Assembly (NCBI GenBank): GCA_047967505.1
Contig: CM106538.1
Strand: one strand, 5' to 3'
From: Dipteris shenzhenensis
Lineage: Eukaryota > Polypodiophyta > Polypodiopsida > Gleicheniales
Length of the DNA: 64,000 nucleotides
Shown here: in pieces, positions 1-11,181 of the stretch
Position numbering within the stretch: position 1 is the stretch's first letter
Layout of the letters: each line of letters starts with the position of its first letter
Notes under the pieces: generated by a model
The model's database searches: none
Seen by the model: the letters and a program-made list of their open reading frames with translations, nothing else
What the model was told of the DNA's origin: nothing
Position numbers and translations under genes: made by a program

Positions 1-1480
1 TTTCTTTGGTCAGCTCTTTTTATCGGATCTAAACCTCATCCATGCTAGCTCTAGTCTCAACCTTAGGTTAATCCAAAACTCCAGGTTAAATTGCACCCTA
101 ATCCTCAGCCTTCACCGATACTGGGTTAGTTTGGTCTTAACCCTAACCCTGGCCACAGCTAACTCTAGGTTAAACTATTATTAACCCTAGATCCAATATA
201 CATCTTACTTAACTTGGCCTAGTAGGACCTAGTTAGTTCTGTTACAGATGTAACATTCTAGCTTTACGTCTGCATAGACCAGGGTAAAAAGATTGAAATC
301 TTTCAATATCTATTCCATGACTCTTTGACTATATTTCTCAGTTTGAACTCCATTCAAGTTAGTATCTACTACAGTGAGAACCATGGAATTCATCCAAGGT
401 AAAATGAGAAATATCAATCTAGAATCCAGTGAGTAGATTTAGAAACTGATTACAACCTGCTTACTGTCACTAGTTCTCTTACCTGAGAGCTGAGTCAACA
501 ATATATGACAACCTGATTAAATCTTCTGATCTTGTACTCGATCAATAACGATCACTAGAATTATTTAATAGACTGATGTAACTCTATCCAAGATCTCTAG
601 GGTACTATCATCATAGACCATCAATAAATAATCCTGACACAAGTATACTACCTCTATTTAGCCATAACTACTGAATTACCTGTTCAAGAAGATCTTATCA
701 CCAAGTCCTCAGATGACCATCCCATCTTGGTGCATCATCGTTTAATTGGATAAGTACTCTTGAAAGTGCTAAACTCAATCTATTCAGCAGTATTTGCTGA
801 AATATTAAGCGTCAAGCTATTTCATTATCCAATAATACAAACCACCCGCATTGGATAGCTCTAATTTATTTCCATGTCCTCAAAATGAAACATCCAACCA
901 CTAGTTAATCTCTATATTTCCAATATGCAACTTTCAAATGATTGTGCTAAAGCCAACTATCATCATAAGTGACGTCCACAACATGTGTTTACCATCCCAT
1001 AATTTGGTGGTAACATATAGGCTATAATCAAGTAGATCTCAGTGATGCGCTACTGTTTGTCCCCAAAAGAATACCACAATATAAAAAATGATTATAGCTC
1101 TTAGCTATCCCCACCGTGTCTCCATAAGGTATCAAACAATGACAAACGCAATTAAACATTAATCAGTTCCAATTCCTCTATCTTGGCGTCAACTTATTAT
1201 ATCTAAAAATGAATCAGTTCCACTCCCTCTATCCTGGATTCAGCTTATTATATCTAAAAATCGACCTCTTGAAAACATTATCTCCAACCATTAACTTCTT
1301 CCATTATGCTTTGGAAATCATGATTTGAGACCAATAACAAGCTAGTGATCGTTTGTTGCACACATCATTCTTTGCATAATCTTTTGCATGAGTAAATACC
1401 ACTTCATTGGTAGAGTTGCTTGCATCCCATTCAACGTCCATTGGCACTAGACCAATCAAATTCAAGTGCTCATAATAGAC
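1..1480. other. No gene recognised; small tandem duplication
   Basis: No convincing coding region is visible. The first 200 bases hold scattered degenerate words such as TAACCCTAACCCT and GGTTAA, too irregular for a telomere array. Positions 1161-1211 and 1212-1262 are a 51-bp tandem duplication (both start AATCAGTTCC and end TTATTATATCTAAAAAT). Confidence 0.5.
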
Positions 1481-1752
1481 AACCTTGTGTAAATTTTGCA
1501 AATTTCTTACAAATCAATTTCAATTCACAAGTTCTCCATTGTCATTATATGCAAGGGGACCTAGCTTGTGTGAAGTTGTAGATGCCACTATCACAAATGC
1601 AAATCTAGAGATTGTATCAGACGGTGACCCGAAGTCTACCACGGATGCCATGACACCTTCCATTGTGAGGGCTGCAAACACATGCAGGAATTTGTTGCCA
1701 TCACATACAAGCGAAAACCCAACTTCTTCAGATGGAAGTGTTGCTATTGAGC

Positions 1753-2640
1753 CACCATACCGAAAGTTGCCAGAGAACTTGCTACTCCAGCTACATAATT
1801 GTGGATCTGAGAACAAAAATAGATACTTGTTTGTATATCTTTCTCTTCTTGTAGGAAGGGGCATTTTCAAGACAATTGACTTGAGCTTCTTGATGGTAGG
1901 GCACACACATGAGGACATTGATGCAATGTTCAGCAGCTTCTCCGAGAGTTTGCGAGTGGGACAAACGTTCACTTTTCCTCATTTGATGGATACATTCAGA
2001 AAATTTACATAATCTTCACCAGCACCATTTCTTCTTACATGAGTTCCTAGCTTCAAGGATCATGTGGATGGTTACCTATGTGATGGGCAAGGAAATGCTA
2101 GTTGGTCATGCAAAGCCATTGCAATTTCGAATTTTCATGCAAGGTGACAGACCTAAGATGCAGTACAAGGTGCATCCAAAATCACCAAACTGGATGCCCA
2201 TTGAAGGGGGAATTCAGCTGTGGAAGAAAGATAGCAAGGGACAACCATTGTTGCCAAGAGGTTGTTTAGATATATTGCCATTGGCTGAATTTGTGAGAGA
2301 CCACTTGCAAGTAATATCAGGGATAAAGGATTACATTAAGTTTTGGGAGAGATGTGCAAGTGGAAAGAATGCATCGTATGAGTCTACATTATGCCAATGA
2401 AAGGCTACTGGAAAAACATTATCGGTGAGCTTGAATAGGAAAACATCTCAGAGACAGGAGTGCACAGAGATTTTTGGCCAAGAACACAGTCGCCTAATGA
2501 GGAGGATGATATAGATGCTTGCATTAATGAGTTTTAACGTTTTGTGGGCTCAAGACGGAACTACCGAAGCACGTATGGAACTATGAATTCTCTCTTGCTG
2601 GTGACCAGATTGACTGAATTCTTGTACCGGAGAGGATCTT
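1753..2640 (+). pseudogene. DUF7869-like TE-associated protein, decayed
   Basis: The + strand translation begins to look like the DUF7869 family near LPENLLLQLHNCGSENKN and then reads through LSFLMVGHTHEDIDAMFS, the family hallmark (GHTHEDID). The frame meets stops near 2012 and 2035, continues as VPSFKDHVDGYLCDG, then shifts frame near 2095-2105 to the open stretch at 2062-2400 (KPLQFRIFMQ, KMQYKVHPKSPNWMP, IKFWERCASGKN). Further family-like pieces follow in shifted frames (DFWPRTQSPNEEDDIDACINEF near 2480-2535, WNYEFSLAGDQID near 2575). Stops and frameshifts make it a pseudogene. The family is widespread in plant and animal genomes, usually in repeated copies next to transposons; its biochemical role is unknown to me. 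The open frame extends upstream to 1485, but that part is not recognised and may be foreign. Confidence 0.6.
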
Positions 2641-3806
2641 CATCGGAAACAAATATTTATTTGATGTCTCTACTCCACGTCGACCTGCATTGCTCTTTCC
2701 TCACCTGTCTTGCCATTTGCCATCATCGTCACATTGCAAGAGCCCACGTTATCAAATCTAGACGTCTCTCAAGAGATGCCGCACGACAATCTACGAAGCT
2801 TGCATGCAATTCTGAAATCGATGTCGTCTCCTAAAGCTGTTGTAAAAAAGCATCTACCTGTGCAACGCTTGGATTCCTAGAGGAAAGCCTGTGTGCTCAA
2901 TCTTCTCACGCTAGAATCAGCTCCCGTCATTTTCAAGAGTAGCAAAAGCACTCATGGAATTAGCACCATACAACTGATCGACGTATTTACTTACTATCTT
3001 GAACATGAAAGGAGGATCATAACTGAGATGGAAATAATATTCAATCTGCCGCTCAATCTCTACATTTGTGTTGCCACCATGATAACTGCCACTATCGGGT
3101 AAAGAAATTTCTTTGGCTATTCTCGGTCACATCAAATGCTTGTTTCTTTGGAGGCATAGACTTGATCAGCTCAAGTAGCCACTTACTCACAAAATTTTGG
3201 GGCTTTTTCCATTAAACCTTTATTTGAATTGAAGCTCCAACCATGTAAGATTTTGGGGCTCATTGACCGGTTTTAAGACCACCGCCTACTCGACATTTAT
3301 AACTCCCTCCCCAACTGCTCCAATGGACTTCACCGACACATCATTTGAGGACATTCATGCCGAGTGCTTCATCGACATTCGGATGCAGGATGTGCATACA
3401 TTTATATGCAGCAGCTATGCGGAGGACATCTCCATTTCGAGAGATCTACATTTTTAATTCCTTTATTTACTTTGTGTCAATAAAGCTCCTCTGCCTTGAG
3501 TAGTCCCTCTAAAATGATGTATGCTTTTGTGCCTTTGGAGTCAATAAGGGTACTCTGCCCTAGGTAGTTCCCCAAAAAGTGATTGTATTGGGTGTTTACT
3601 CTTATGGCTATGCAAGACTCCTACCCACTTCACAGTCAGGGGGGGTTACAAGTGATGGTCCTTCCTGCTGGTCGCAGCTGACTGAGAAGTCACTATCACA
3701 CGGGAGGTGTTGCATAGTTAGACTTGCTCTTTGCAGTATTGCAGTGGAGGGGGGATCGGTTTACTCCTTGCGTGTTGAGTCTCACATTCTTTGCTTTGAG
3801 GGGGGA
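2641..3806. other. No gene recognised; internal flank of an LTR
   Basis: Only short unrecognised ORFs occur. Two diverged units starting GTCAATAA (about 3478 and 3540) form a short imperfect tandem repeat. The right edge (3797-3806) is a purine run, GAGGGGGGA, of the kind that primes plus-strand synthesis in LTR retrotransposons, just before the LTR at 3807. So the last few hundred bases are probably the 3' internal end of an LTR element. Confidence 0.35.
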
Positions 3807-4104
3807 TGTTGGAGAAATCATAGTCAAAGAGTGTATTCTAGTGTGAGTGTGTCCTACATTTGTGTGGGTGTGAATGTGTCTTGTAGGTGAGCAATCAGTG
3901 CCACCTCCTAGAGTTAGGTGAGTTAGGTGTGTGAGGTGGAGGTCTAGTGACCTCACCTATAATGTCAAAAGAGAAGTCTACCCAGCCTATAACGAGGCCC
4001 TATGTACTTGTTGAATCATCAATGAACATCGAGTTCATTCTGGCTCAATCCTGTGTCTATCATGTGATTGCTATCCACTTCTCTCTTTCACCCTGATTCC
4101 AACA
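3807..4104 (+). mobile_element. LTR of a retrotransposon (298 bp), with PPT
   Basis: The segment begins TGTTGG and ends CCAACA, a perfect 6-bp terminal inverted repeat with the TG...CA ends expected of an LTR. It is preceded directly by the polypurine tract GAGGGGGGA, so it reads as a 3' LTR in + orientation. I found no matching second LTR in the window, so the rest of the element is missing, lies outside, or was lost. Copia-like size and termini fit, but class is inferred from ends only. Confidence 0.65.
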
Positions 4105-4565
4105 CCCACAATCTTGATAGGCTGAAATGCAATATGCATGAGCATATCATCCATAGACCTGGGCAACCTACCCCCTAGGGAGGCATCCCCGTCTGATCCT
4201 TCTAGACCTAGACAACCCGCCTCCGGAATGAACATCAAAGACCAAGGCATCCCTGTTTGATTCTTGTAGTCCTATAATGTAAAGTGAGATCCCTAATCCT
4301 TGTAGTCCTATAATGTGAAGTGGATCCTTGATCTTGTAAAGGCTCAAAGCCAAGTAGACTAAAAGTGAGGTCTATCACCTGCAAGATCCCAATCCAAGGG
4401 TATGGCTGGATCAATCTGCTGAATTCTCCATGCACTTCCTCTGAGGTGACTTACTACTTGGAGTCTACGATCACTTAGAAGGTTTTTGAAATCCTTCCAA
4501 GAATCCAAAGAGGAAGCAGGACCTCTCTCCCATCTAGACTACTACATATAAGAAGTACTAAGTGG
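4105..4565. other. No gene; short direct repeats
   Basis: No coding signal. The word CTTGTAGTCCTATAATGT occurs twice (about 4263 and 4298) in an imperfect tandem repeat. Confidence 0.3.
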
Positions 4566-4569
4566 TCAG

Positions 4570-6860
4570 CCATGAACAACAAGTATACCATCATTCCACA
4601 TTATAGGCTGCCTATCAGTATCTTCTCGAGAGAAAGGGGAAACTCTCCGAAGAAAACTCCTGAAGCTGACCCAAACTTTCAAGATAGCAGCCATAAAAGG
4701 GGAGGAGGGAGCTCTGAGATGGGCTGAGTTAAAGATCCACCTGGTACTGTCCATCCAATCTCCACTTATGTAAGGGGTACAAGACTATATGCATTGAATG
4801 AAAAAATACTTCCAAGGTTTTTGTCCTGACAAAAGTTCTTTGGCCACCCACCTTGCGTAATAAGGATCTACTCTCCAAGTCTAGATCTATTATATCGAGC
4901 CCTCCTTCCCACATGAGTAGGACCAAGGTCTCCCAAGCTACACTGACTCTGTTGCCTGCCAAACCATCTAGTCCACTCCAAAGAAATTCCTTATCGGCCT
5001 TTTGAGCTGAGTGATGCAATCCCTAGAATGGCACCAATAAGAGAAAACAAACCATCTTGTGGCCAGCAATACTTGGTTGACTACCACCCCCTTGGAAGCA
5101 AAGTCAAATTTGACTGAACTCCAAAACAAAAGTTTTCTCCTGATACTTTCCAACCCAAGGGCAAACTAAGAGAGGTGCGTACACCCACCTAGAAGCCCAA
5201 ATATCTTACAAAAACACCCCTTTAAATCCAAGTAAAACCAAAATTAGCCCCCCAAACTAGAGTGTCCTGGTCACTAATTTGAAAGAAAATGGATTTATTC
5301 CAACTAATATGTGCATCTACTGCAGAGCAAAATAAATCCAAGGCTGCCCTAAAAGAAGTCAGATTTTGTGGAGTGGCATCCAAAAAAAACAGCAGTATCA
5401 TCAGCCAGCTCATTATCCAAGAGCTCCCCTTCCTATCTCAGGGGAAGTCTCAGCCCAATAATGTCGACCTGAGATCTCCAAAATACAGTCATAGCTTGAC
5501 CCACAGATAAATACAAGAAGGAGAAAGAGGGCATCCTTGGCGAACTGATCTAGAAATCTGAAACCTCTCTCCCCTTTCGCCTCTAATAAGCTCTGGCTTG
5601 TACAATGAGGAAGCCCCTCTAATCCAAGCATTTGAAAATCCAAAGTTCACTCCAAAAAACCCCGATCTACTATCATGAGCTATATAAGAGTAGAATTGGC
5701 AAGGCATTGGCCACTCTATACAACCTAATGTGAAGCCAACTAAAAAGAGAAGATATCATTAAAAATGCTTCTACCATGCACGAAGACCATTTGCATATAA
5801 TGAATGAGATATGTAAGAATGGGCTGCAAATGAGACTGATAGCTTTGGATGAAATCTTTTAAAAGTTTCCAAAAGAGTCCATTGGGAAATCAAAGTTTTG
5901 CAATCTCCCTTTGGGATAGGATGAATGAGAACCTCTATAAGTGAATCAGCATAGTATCAAAGTCCCAGACACCTTGCAAGGTTGAGGTGACATGGTCCCC
6001 AATCATGTCTCAAAAAAAAAAAAGGAAGGTGTCAACCCATCTAGACCTGGGCATGGGCATTTGCCCTTGTGAAGGGCGAGAAGTGCCCTCCTGAATTTTG
6101 GATGTTGAAAGGTGCATCAAGTGAGACTCTCATTTCTGGTTCCACCAATGCTAGAATACGTTGCTAAACTCTGTGTTTGGCATCATCTCTGGCAAGTGTG
6201 CCAGAATCTATTGAGAGAAGGGAGGCATAAAATCTATTGCTATATGCAAGACAACATCATGATTTGTCTCTAGAACCCCATCTAAGTCAATAAGTTGAGA
6301 AAAACTCTCTCTACCATGCCTCAGGTCAAGAGTAGAGAAAAAGTGTTTATTGAGTCTACCTCCCATCTGAATCCAAAAGGACTCCTATGCATGAAAGACA
6401 TACTCTGTTCTCTAAAACCTGTTGAGGAGCCCTTGCTAGAGCAAGGTAGTCTTGAATCCAAGGATCTATAGGCCTTTTTTTGTCTTCCCTCTAAAGGGCT
6501 GCTAATTGTTGCCAAAGGCCCATCTCCGAGCTGAGATTTTCATGTCTCTCGGTGCTAGCAATAACATGATCAAAATCACTAATACCAGAGACGAGTCCCT
6601 CTTTTTATCTGAAGGCAAGTCCGCCATGTTAAATTGCCCTCCAATAATCCATGAGTCTGCAATGGGGTCACCTAACGGGTGGTTTATGGTGGTACGGGAC
6701 ACTACGGATACTATCAGTGGTGGTGGACGCATCCGAATTCTTGAACAGTATATCCTTGTGATTGGACACGGTATCATTATACTGTCTAGGGTATAGTGGA
6801 TCATTTTGTTGATTGGGGGACTTGCGGTTAGTCTCCTCAACCTATTTGCCCCCAACTATA
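4570..6860 (-). pseudogene. L1-type LINE ORF2 remnant (endonuclease, RT)
   Basis: Read on the minus strand, successive frames give an L1-like ORF2 in order. Endonuclease: ADSWIIGGQFNM near 6626-6660, with the usual GDFN Asp changed. Linker: FSQLIDLDGVLETNHDVV, about 6240-6300. RT: SVRQGCPLSP near 5520-5560, then LADDTAVF with catalytic ADD at 5394-5405, then AVDAHISWNKS. Post-RT region: KLLFWSSVKFDFASKGVVV and RPIRNFLWSG near 4970-5130, down to about 4690. A run of eight T breaks the frame just after ADD, and many stops occur. No 3' tail or target duplication was identified. A homologous linker segment lies on the other strand near 62440-62620. The element is inactive. Confidence 0.75.
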
Positions 6861-6956
6861 GAGGGGATCACGTCCTTTTTTGGAAGGAACTTCTCTCTTG
6901 GGCATTATTCACTTGGGACCATCGCTGACCTTGGTAGGATCCAAGACATGTTACAC

Positions 6957-7078
6957 ATTCAATCAATTATAGAAAATCATTTAGAGAGAGAGGCAAAGGG
7001 TGGAACGTAGTCAAGACCCATTCAATCAATTCTAGAAAATCATTTCGTGAGAGGCAAAGGGTGAAACATAGTCAAGAT
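6957..7078. repeat. About 62-bp tandem duplication
   Basis: Two adjacent units begin CATTCAATCAATT and end AGTCAAGA, differing at a few bases and one short indel. The surrounding 6.86-7.69 kb has no recognised gene. Confidence 0.7.
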
Positions 7079-7690
7079 GTATCCAATGTGTCAGTCTCAA
7101 CATTCTATTATGTGAAAGTGGACCTTCCGCCTCTACCAATCATAACACGTGAGTTACTAGTTCTGGTATCTTTCCAACGTGTCTTAATCAAGATATATGA
7201 AAGCAAGCCCTCACTTGTGTCAATCATGACACATGAGCCTCCTTTCACACTATATCCATGTAAGACAATGAGCAACGCAATCAAGAGTCCCAAAAAAGAT
7301 AACCCATTATCTTTCACATAGTATTTATCCAAAAGACCAAAAAGAATAATCATTGATAGCTCACTCTGTAGTGATCAAAGCATGAGAGAATCAATCTTAT
7401 TATCACTCATGAACCTTCCTTTCTTGTTCTAACCAATAAAGCATCCCATTAGATTTCTTATCTAAAAGAAATTACTTATGTTTCACAGTTGATTATTGTC
7501 ACATGCAGCCATGTACTGGGGTGCAAGGTGACAACTGGCTTCATCGACAAAGTACAGATAGTTCATATGATAGGATATTTTGTCATATGCCATGACCCCA
7601 TTGTGAGCCCTTGTCCAGGGATAGTCAGGCACGACCTACGCAAGTCAGTCTCACAGCCTTAGGTCAAGGCAGAAATCAAGTCCTTCTTCA

Positions 7691-7816
7691 CTAGTACCCA
7701 CTGGAGAACAATAGGTTAGTGTTTCCTTCTTAGGGTTCTAGATAGGTCTAGGTCTAGTACCCACTGGAGAACAATAGGTTACTGTTTCCATCTTAGGGTT
7801 CTAGATAGGTCTAGGC
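7691..7816. repeat. 63-bp tandem duplication
   Basis: Positions 7691-7753 and 7754-7816 both begin CTAGTACCCACTGGAGAACA and differ at about three bases. Confidence 0.85.
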
Positions 7817-7869
7817 CTCAGCCTAGGTTAGGAGCCTAGAAGGGCCCCCTAAGGGCTGCACCAAGTGAG

Positions 7870-8762
7870 CTCCCATCAAGGGAGAATGGATTGGGGAAGG
7901 GATGCCTTTATAGGCTGCCCCTCCCTAGGCAATAAATAGTGGGAAAGTGAGCCCAACCAGCCAGACAACAAGCCGATTGGCTGGTCAGCTTGTTTGGGGC
8001 TAGTTGGCTCACCCCACAGCCCCCTATTTGAAGGGGGGCTGCTGCACTCATTCCTCATCCAGCTCCCCAGCAAAAAGCCTCCAGTCTCCAGCCCGGCGCA
8101 GTCCTCAGCCCTTCTAGAAGTCCCCTGCAAAACAGCAATCAGTTCAGCAGTCTCTAAGGCGTGATCAGGCAAGTGTCCACACAGCACCATAGCACAGCTC
8201 GGAGTTGAGGTTTGGTTCCTGTTTCAGCAGCTTTCTTTTACAGTTTTCATCTCTTTTCTCAGTTCTTTCCCAGCTCTCTCTAGTTCCATCTCTCTCAGCT
8301 TTCATATAGATCTCTCAAGCTCCATAGCTCAGATTTCCGTCTTCCCTTCATCTCTCACACTCACACAGCTCCGCTGCATGCCCGAGGACAGTACAAGCCT
8401 CTTCAATAGCCTTGCACAGTGGTCCACATCTTCCGTGTCGGCCGCATGGTCTTGGTCGAGACTTGGGTTGCTTCTCAGACATTTGTGGGTCAACTCTCCG
8501 TATCAAAGGGTCATCCTCAGAGCTAACTCCCGAACTCTCTGAAGGAGTATCAGTTGTATTCTTTTGCAGTTTCCCAAGTACAAAGGGGAGGGGGGTCCTC
8601 AGTGGGTACAGGGACCCAATCCAGTGTCATCTACAGTCTGTCTCTAATCCTACTCTCTCTCATGGTGCATCTGCATACACCTCACACAAAAGTTTAAAGA
8701 AGGTCTTGATGCGCATTACACAATCATTCAACTTTGCATGTTACATTGGTATCAAAACTTTG
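7870..8762 (+). mobile_element. Probable LTR 3' part plus primer-binding site
   Basis: At 8746-8762 the sequence TTGGTATCAAAAC matches the plant copia primer-binding site consensus TGGTATCAGAGC (initiator Met tRNA), with two changes. It is preceded by GTTACA, a plausible LTR end. Upstream lies a pyrimidine-rich stretch (8220-8370) typical of a transcribed LTR leader, and a TTTATAGG word near 7907. The LTR left edge was not found. No gag follows; the ORF1-only LINE derivative begins at 8848, within 90 bases of the PBS, so it may have interrupted this element. Confidence 0.4.
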
Positions 8763-8847
8763 GTCTGTAATCCAGCTTGACTACCACGAGTGCATGGTCT
8801 TGTTGAGACATGGAAAGGACACACACACTAGCATCATGGAGCACAGC

Positions 8848-10010
8848 AGAAAGAAAGAAAGTCTATTAACATCCACTGGAGACCAAAAGGTCTATGGGAC
8901 AGCAGTACATCTGCTTTAGGGAGGGCACATGGCAGCTCCCAAGGAGTGCAAAAAGCAACCCATATTATTTAGAGTACCTACATGATAGCTTGGAAGAGTA
9001 AACAGCCATACATCAGTTTAAGACTGAGAGTCTTTTGGTTTTGATTTAAACTCTCTGATTAGTGCTACACCTTCATGGTAAACTGCCTATTTTCCATCCT
9101 TTCTGGCAGCCTTGACTTTAGCTAATTCAGTTGCCTTAATCTTGAGTTGAGCTTGTGTAAGCTCCTTTGCTATCCATACTTTGATGCCCTTTAACTTGTA
9201 AGATTGTCGAAGAAGCTTGATCCGCATATCTTTTGACTTCAGTGTAAGGACTGCATGACCTTTATAGTGCAAAATAGAAGCTGGCCTAGAGTCGTCATCA
9301 TCTTGCTCATCATTATCCACCCAATCAATGTTGGGCAAGCTTGCTTTGATCTTTGTCAATATTCACTATATGTGTCCTCCTCTTTGTACCAATCTTTTGG
9401 GAGCCCCCTATTCGAATCTTCAGCGCATTATCACATCTAGCTTCGTGTTCTTTAATCTCTGCTTTGTTGTCCACTTCCCCGATCACTTCCTTCTTAGCAG
9501 TTTGTACTTCAGTGTGAACAAGATCTTTGACTGTAGAGACTAGCTGCGGGGTAAGGGGGGAATCCTTACAAGATTTTACAGCCTCATCAATTACTGCATG
9601 CTTACCAGCCCTTCCAGAATGTGAAGTCGGGCCTTTACTTCTGCCAGTTCCAGAGAGAAGACGAGCATAGCTTCGCCTACCACGAAGAAAAAGAAAGTAC
9701 GCTTCCGCCAAGCATTCAAGCAATGTTAGAGAAGCTCATGGAACATAACAAACTCCTAGGGGCCATGCCTAAGACCTTTGCTTGTTTCTAAAGCCAAGCT
9801 TTTCCCATAAAGCTTTATCTTTCTTGGATCAGCTCTATCTATTGGAATCATCTTCTGTGCTTTTAGAATCAACGAAGAAATATGTTTTCTGAGCTGGTTT
9901 GGCCTGTGGGAATGGCTGATCCAAAACTTGAATTGGTCCAGATTGTGCTGGAGAAAGAATGGCTGGGGGTAACAAAATCAGGTTCCATAAACATCAGCAA
10001 CCAGAGAACA
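8848..10010 (-). pseudogene. ORF1-only LINE derivative, copy 1
   Basis: Minus-strand order: a Pro/Gln-rich tract (PPAILSPAQSGPIQVLDQPF, about 9980-9920), a charged tract (KDKALWEKLGF), a coiled-coil-like segment (LELAEVKARLHILEG, about 9640), then TVKDLVHTEVQTAKKEV, and a C-terminal domain (KASLPNIDWVD, HYKGHAVLTLKSKDMRIKLL, GIKVWIAKELTQAQLKIKA). This order matches L1 ORF1p: coiled coil, RRM-like, then basic CTD. The CTD reads GK-stop-AVYHEGVALIREF, the stop TAG replacing a Trp. ORF1 ends DSQS-stop and is followed at once by a 3' tail of about 180 bp ending in (CTTT)n at 8848. No endonuclease or RT lies between, so the element has ORF1 plus LINE tail only. Frameshift near 9325-9360. Confidence 0.7.
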
Positions 10011-10354
10011 CAAGGGACTCACAAAAGGTCTAATGCCGTATAGCTACACAAGGAGAAACCACAGCAAAAGAGATCAGAAAAGGAAACGTTCCAAATATAG
10101 AATCGTAGAACAATTCCATGTTCTTTGCAGCAATGACTTGTTACACAATGGAATGAAAATTATTTCTTGTTCTTAATGCTTGAAGGATAAGGAGAACATA
10201 ACGATAGGATGTAACTGATAAACAGAGATTACACATCAAGTTGAATGCTGAAACTTTATTAGATATCGGACCAAAATATTAGATATCAGCCCAAAATACT
10301 ATTACCAGAACTATAACTAGCAATTTGCAATGTAATATAAACAGAGCTGCATAC

Positions 10355-11181
10355 CCTCAGAAAGTCACTTGGCCGATCTTTATAGTTTTCCCATTTCAAA
10401 CTAGCTCGTAGTAGCGTTCTTGAACCTGAGGAATCGCTCATGCTGGAGTTGGAGCGGGTCAATATGTTTCCTACACCCAATACAGCAGCAGGACACACAC
10501 TTGCTCCAAAGTGGAACTGTGGCAGCATGTTTACTGTGGCATTTACCCCCATGGGAAAGCCTACAAATGTAGGAGAACCTATTGGTACAAGTGGTGAGGA
10601 GGACAGGGTGTTCTCCTCAGCCCGAAATCTTGATTTCATAGTCTGAAGCCATAATGCTGCTGATGCCAGACATTCACCTGCGTCTCCCATTGGATCAGAT
10701 GATGTGGCAAAACAGGCTACTAAATGTTCTGCAAGCCGTTTTCCTTCTGTTGCAGCACTGTACAGACACACAGTACCAATGGAATCCTTCAGTGGGTCTC
10801 CAGGCTGCCAAAAAATATTTGCCCACACCTTTACTAAATCCCTATATTGCCCACATCAAGCTTTTCTGAATCTTTATGCCTACTCTGGAAAAATTTTGGT
10901 CCTTCTTGAAGCTGATAATGCAGTAATTGCTTGCTAACAATTCACAATTTTATGAATTCATATTTCCTTATCCTGCAGAATAAGAAAAGTGTAGACTGTC
11001 TTCCCATAAGTGCCAGGCCATGGAGATTCTTAGACTGCACATACCTCAAGATACATCTGCGACCAGATAAAAACTGCTCACCATCAAAATATGATGATTC
11101 AAACTGTAGCTGTTCAAAATCTCCTTCCAGCCATGGATCGACTTCATTCATTAAGGTCGAACCAGATGACATCACCCTTTT
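10355..11181 (-). CDS. Two exons of an unidentified host gene, probably broken
   Basis: Exon 1 is 11045-11181 (137 nt), bounded by acceptor ...ATGTTGCAG and donor GAG|GTATGTGC; it encodes MNEVDPWLEGDFEQLQFES and FDGEQFLSGRR. Exon 2 is about 10355-10882, with acceptor TTTTTCCAGAG and donor GAGG|GTATGC; it encodes SRHKDSEKLDVG, then, after a frame change near 10845, YRDLVKVWANIFWQPGDPLK, DPMGDAGECLASAALWLQ and PQFHFGASVCPAAVLGVGN. The intron of 162 bp is normal for a plant. The composition is ordinary soluble protein, with no TE motifs. The phases match across the intron only with the CAGAG| acceptor. The frame change implies a pseudogene, an unseen extra splice, or a sequence error. I do not recognise the family. 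The LINE derivative ends about 345 bp downstream, and no further exons were found on either side. Confidence 0.5.

Noticed and set aside
61-200. TAACCCTAACCCT words as an interstitial telomere
   Set aside because: Irregular, few, and not the plant TTTAGGG repeat in tandem. The same applies to 28055-28140 and 43045-43110.
1520-1972. 150-aa minus-strand ORF
   Set aside because: Its right half is antisense to the DUF7869-like motif; the left half (FLHVFAALTMEGVMASVVDF) reads protein-like but matched no family I know.
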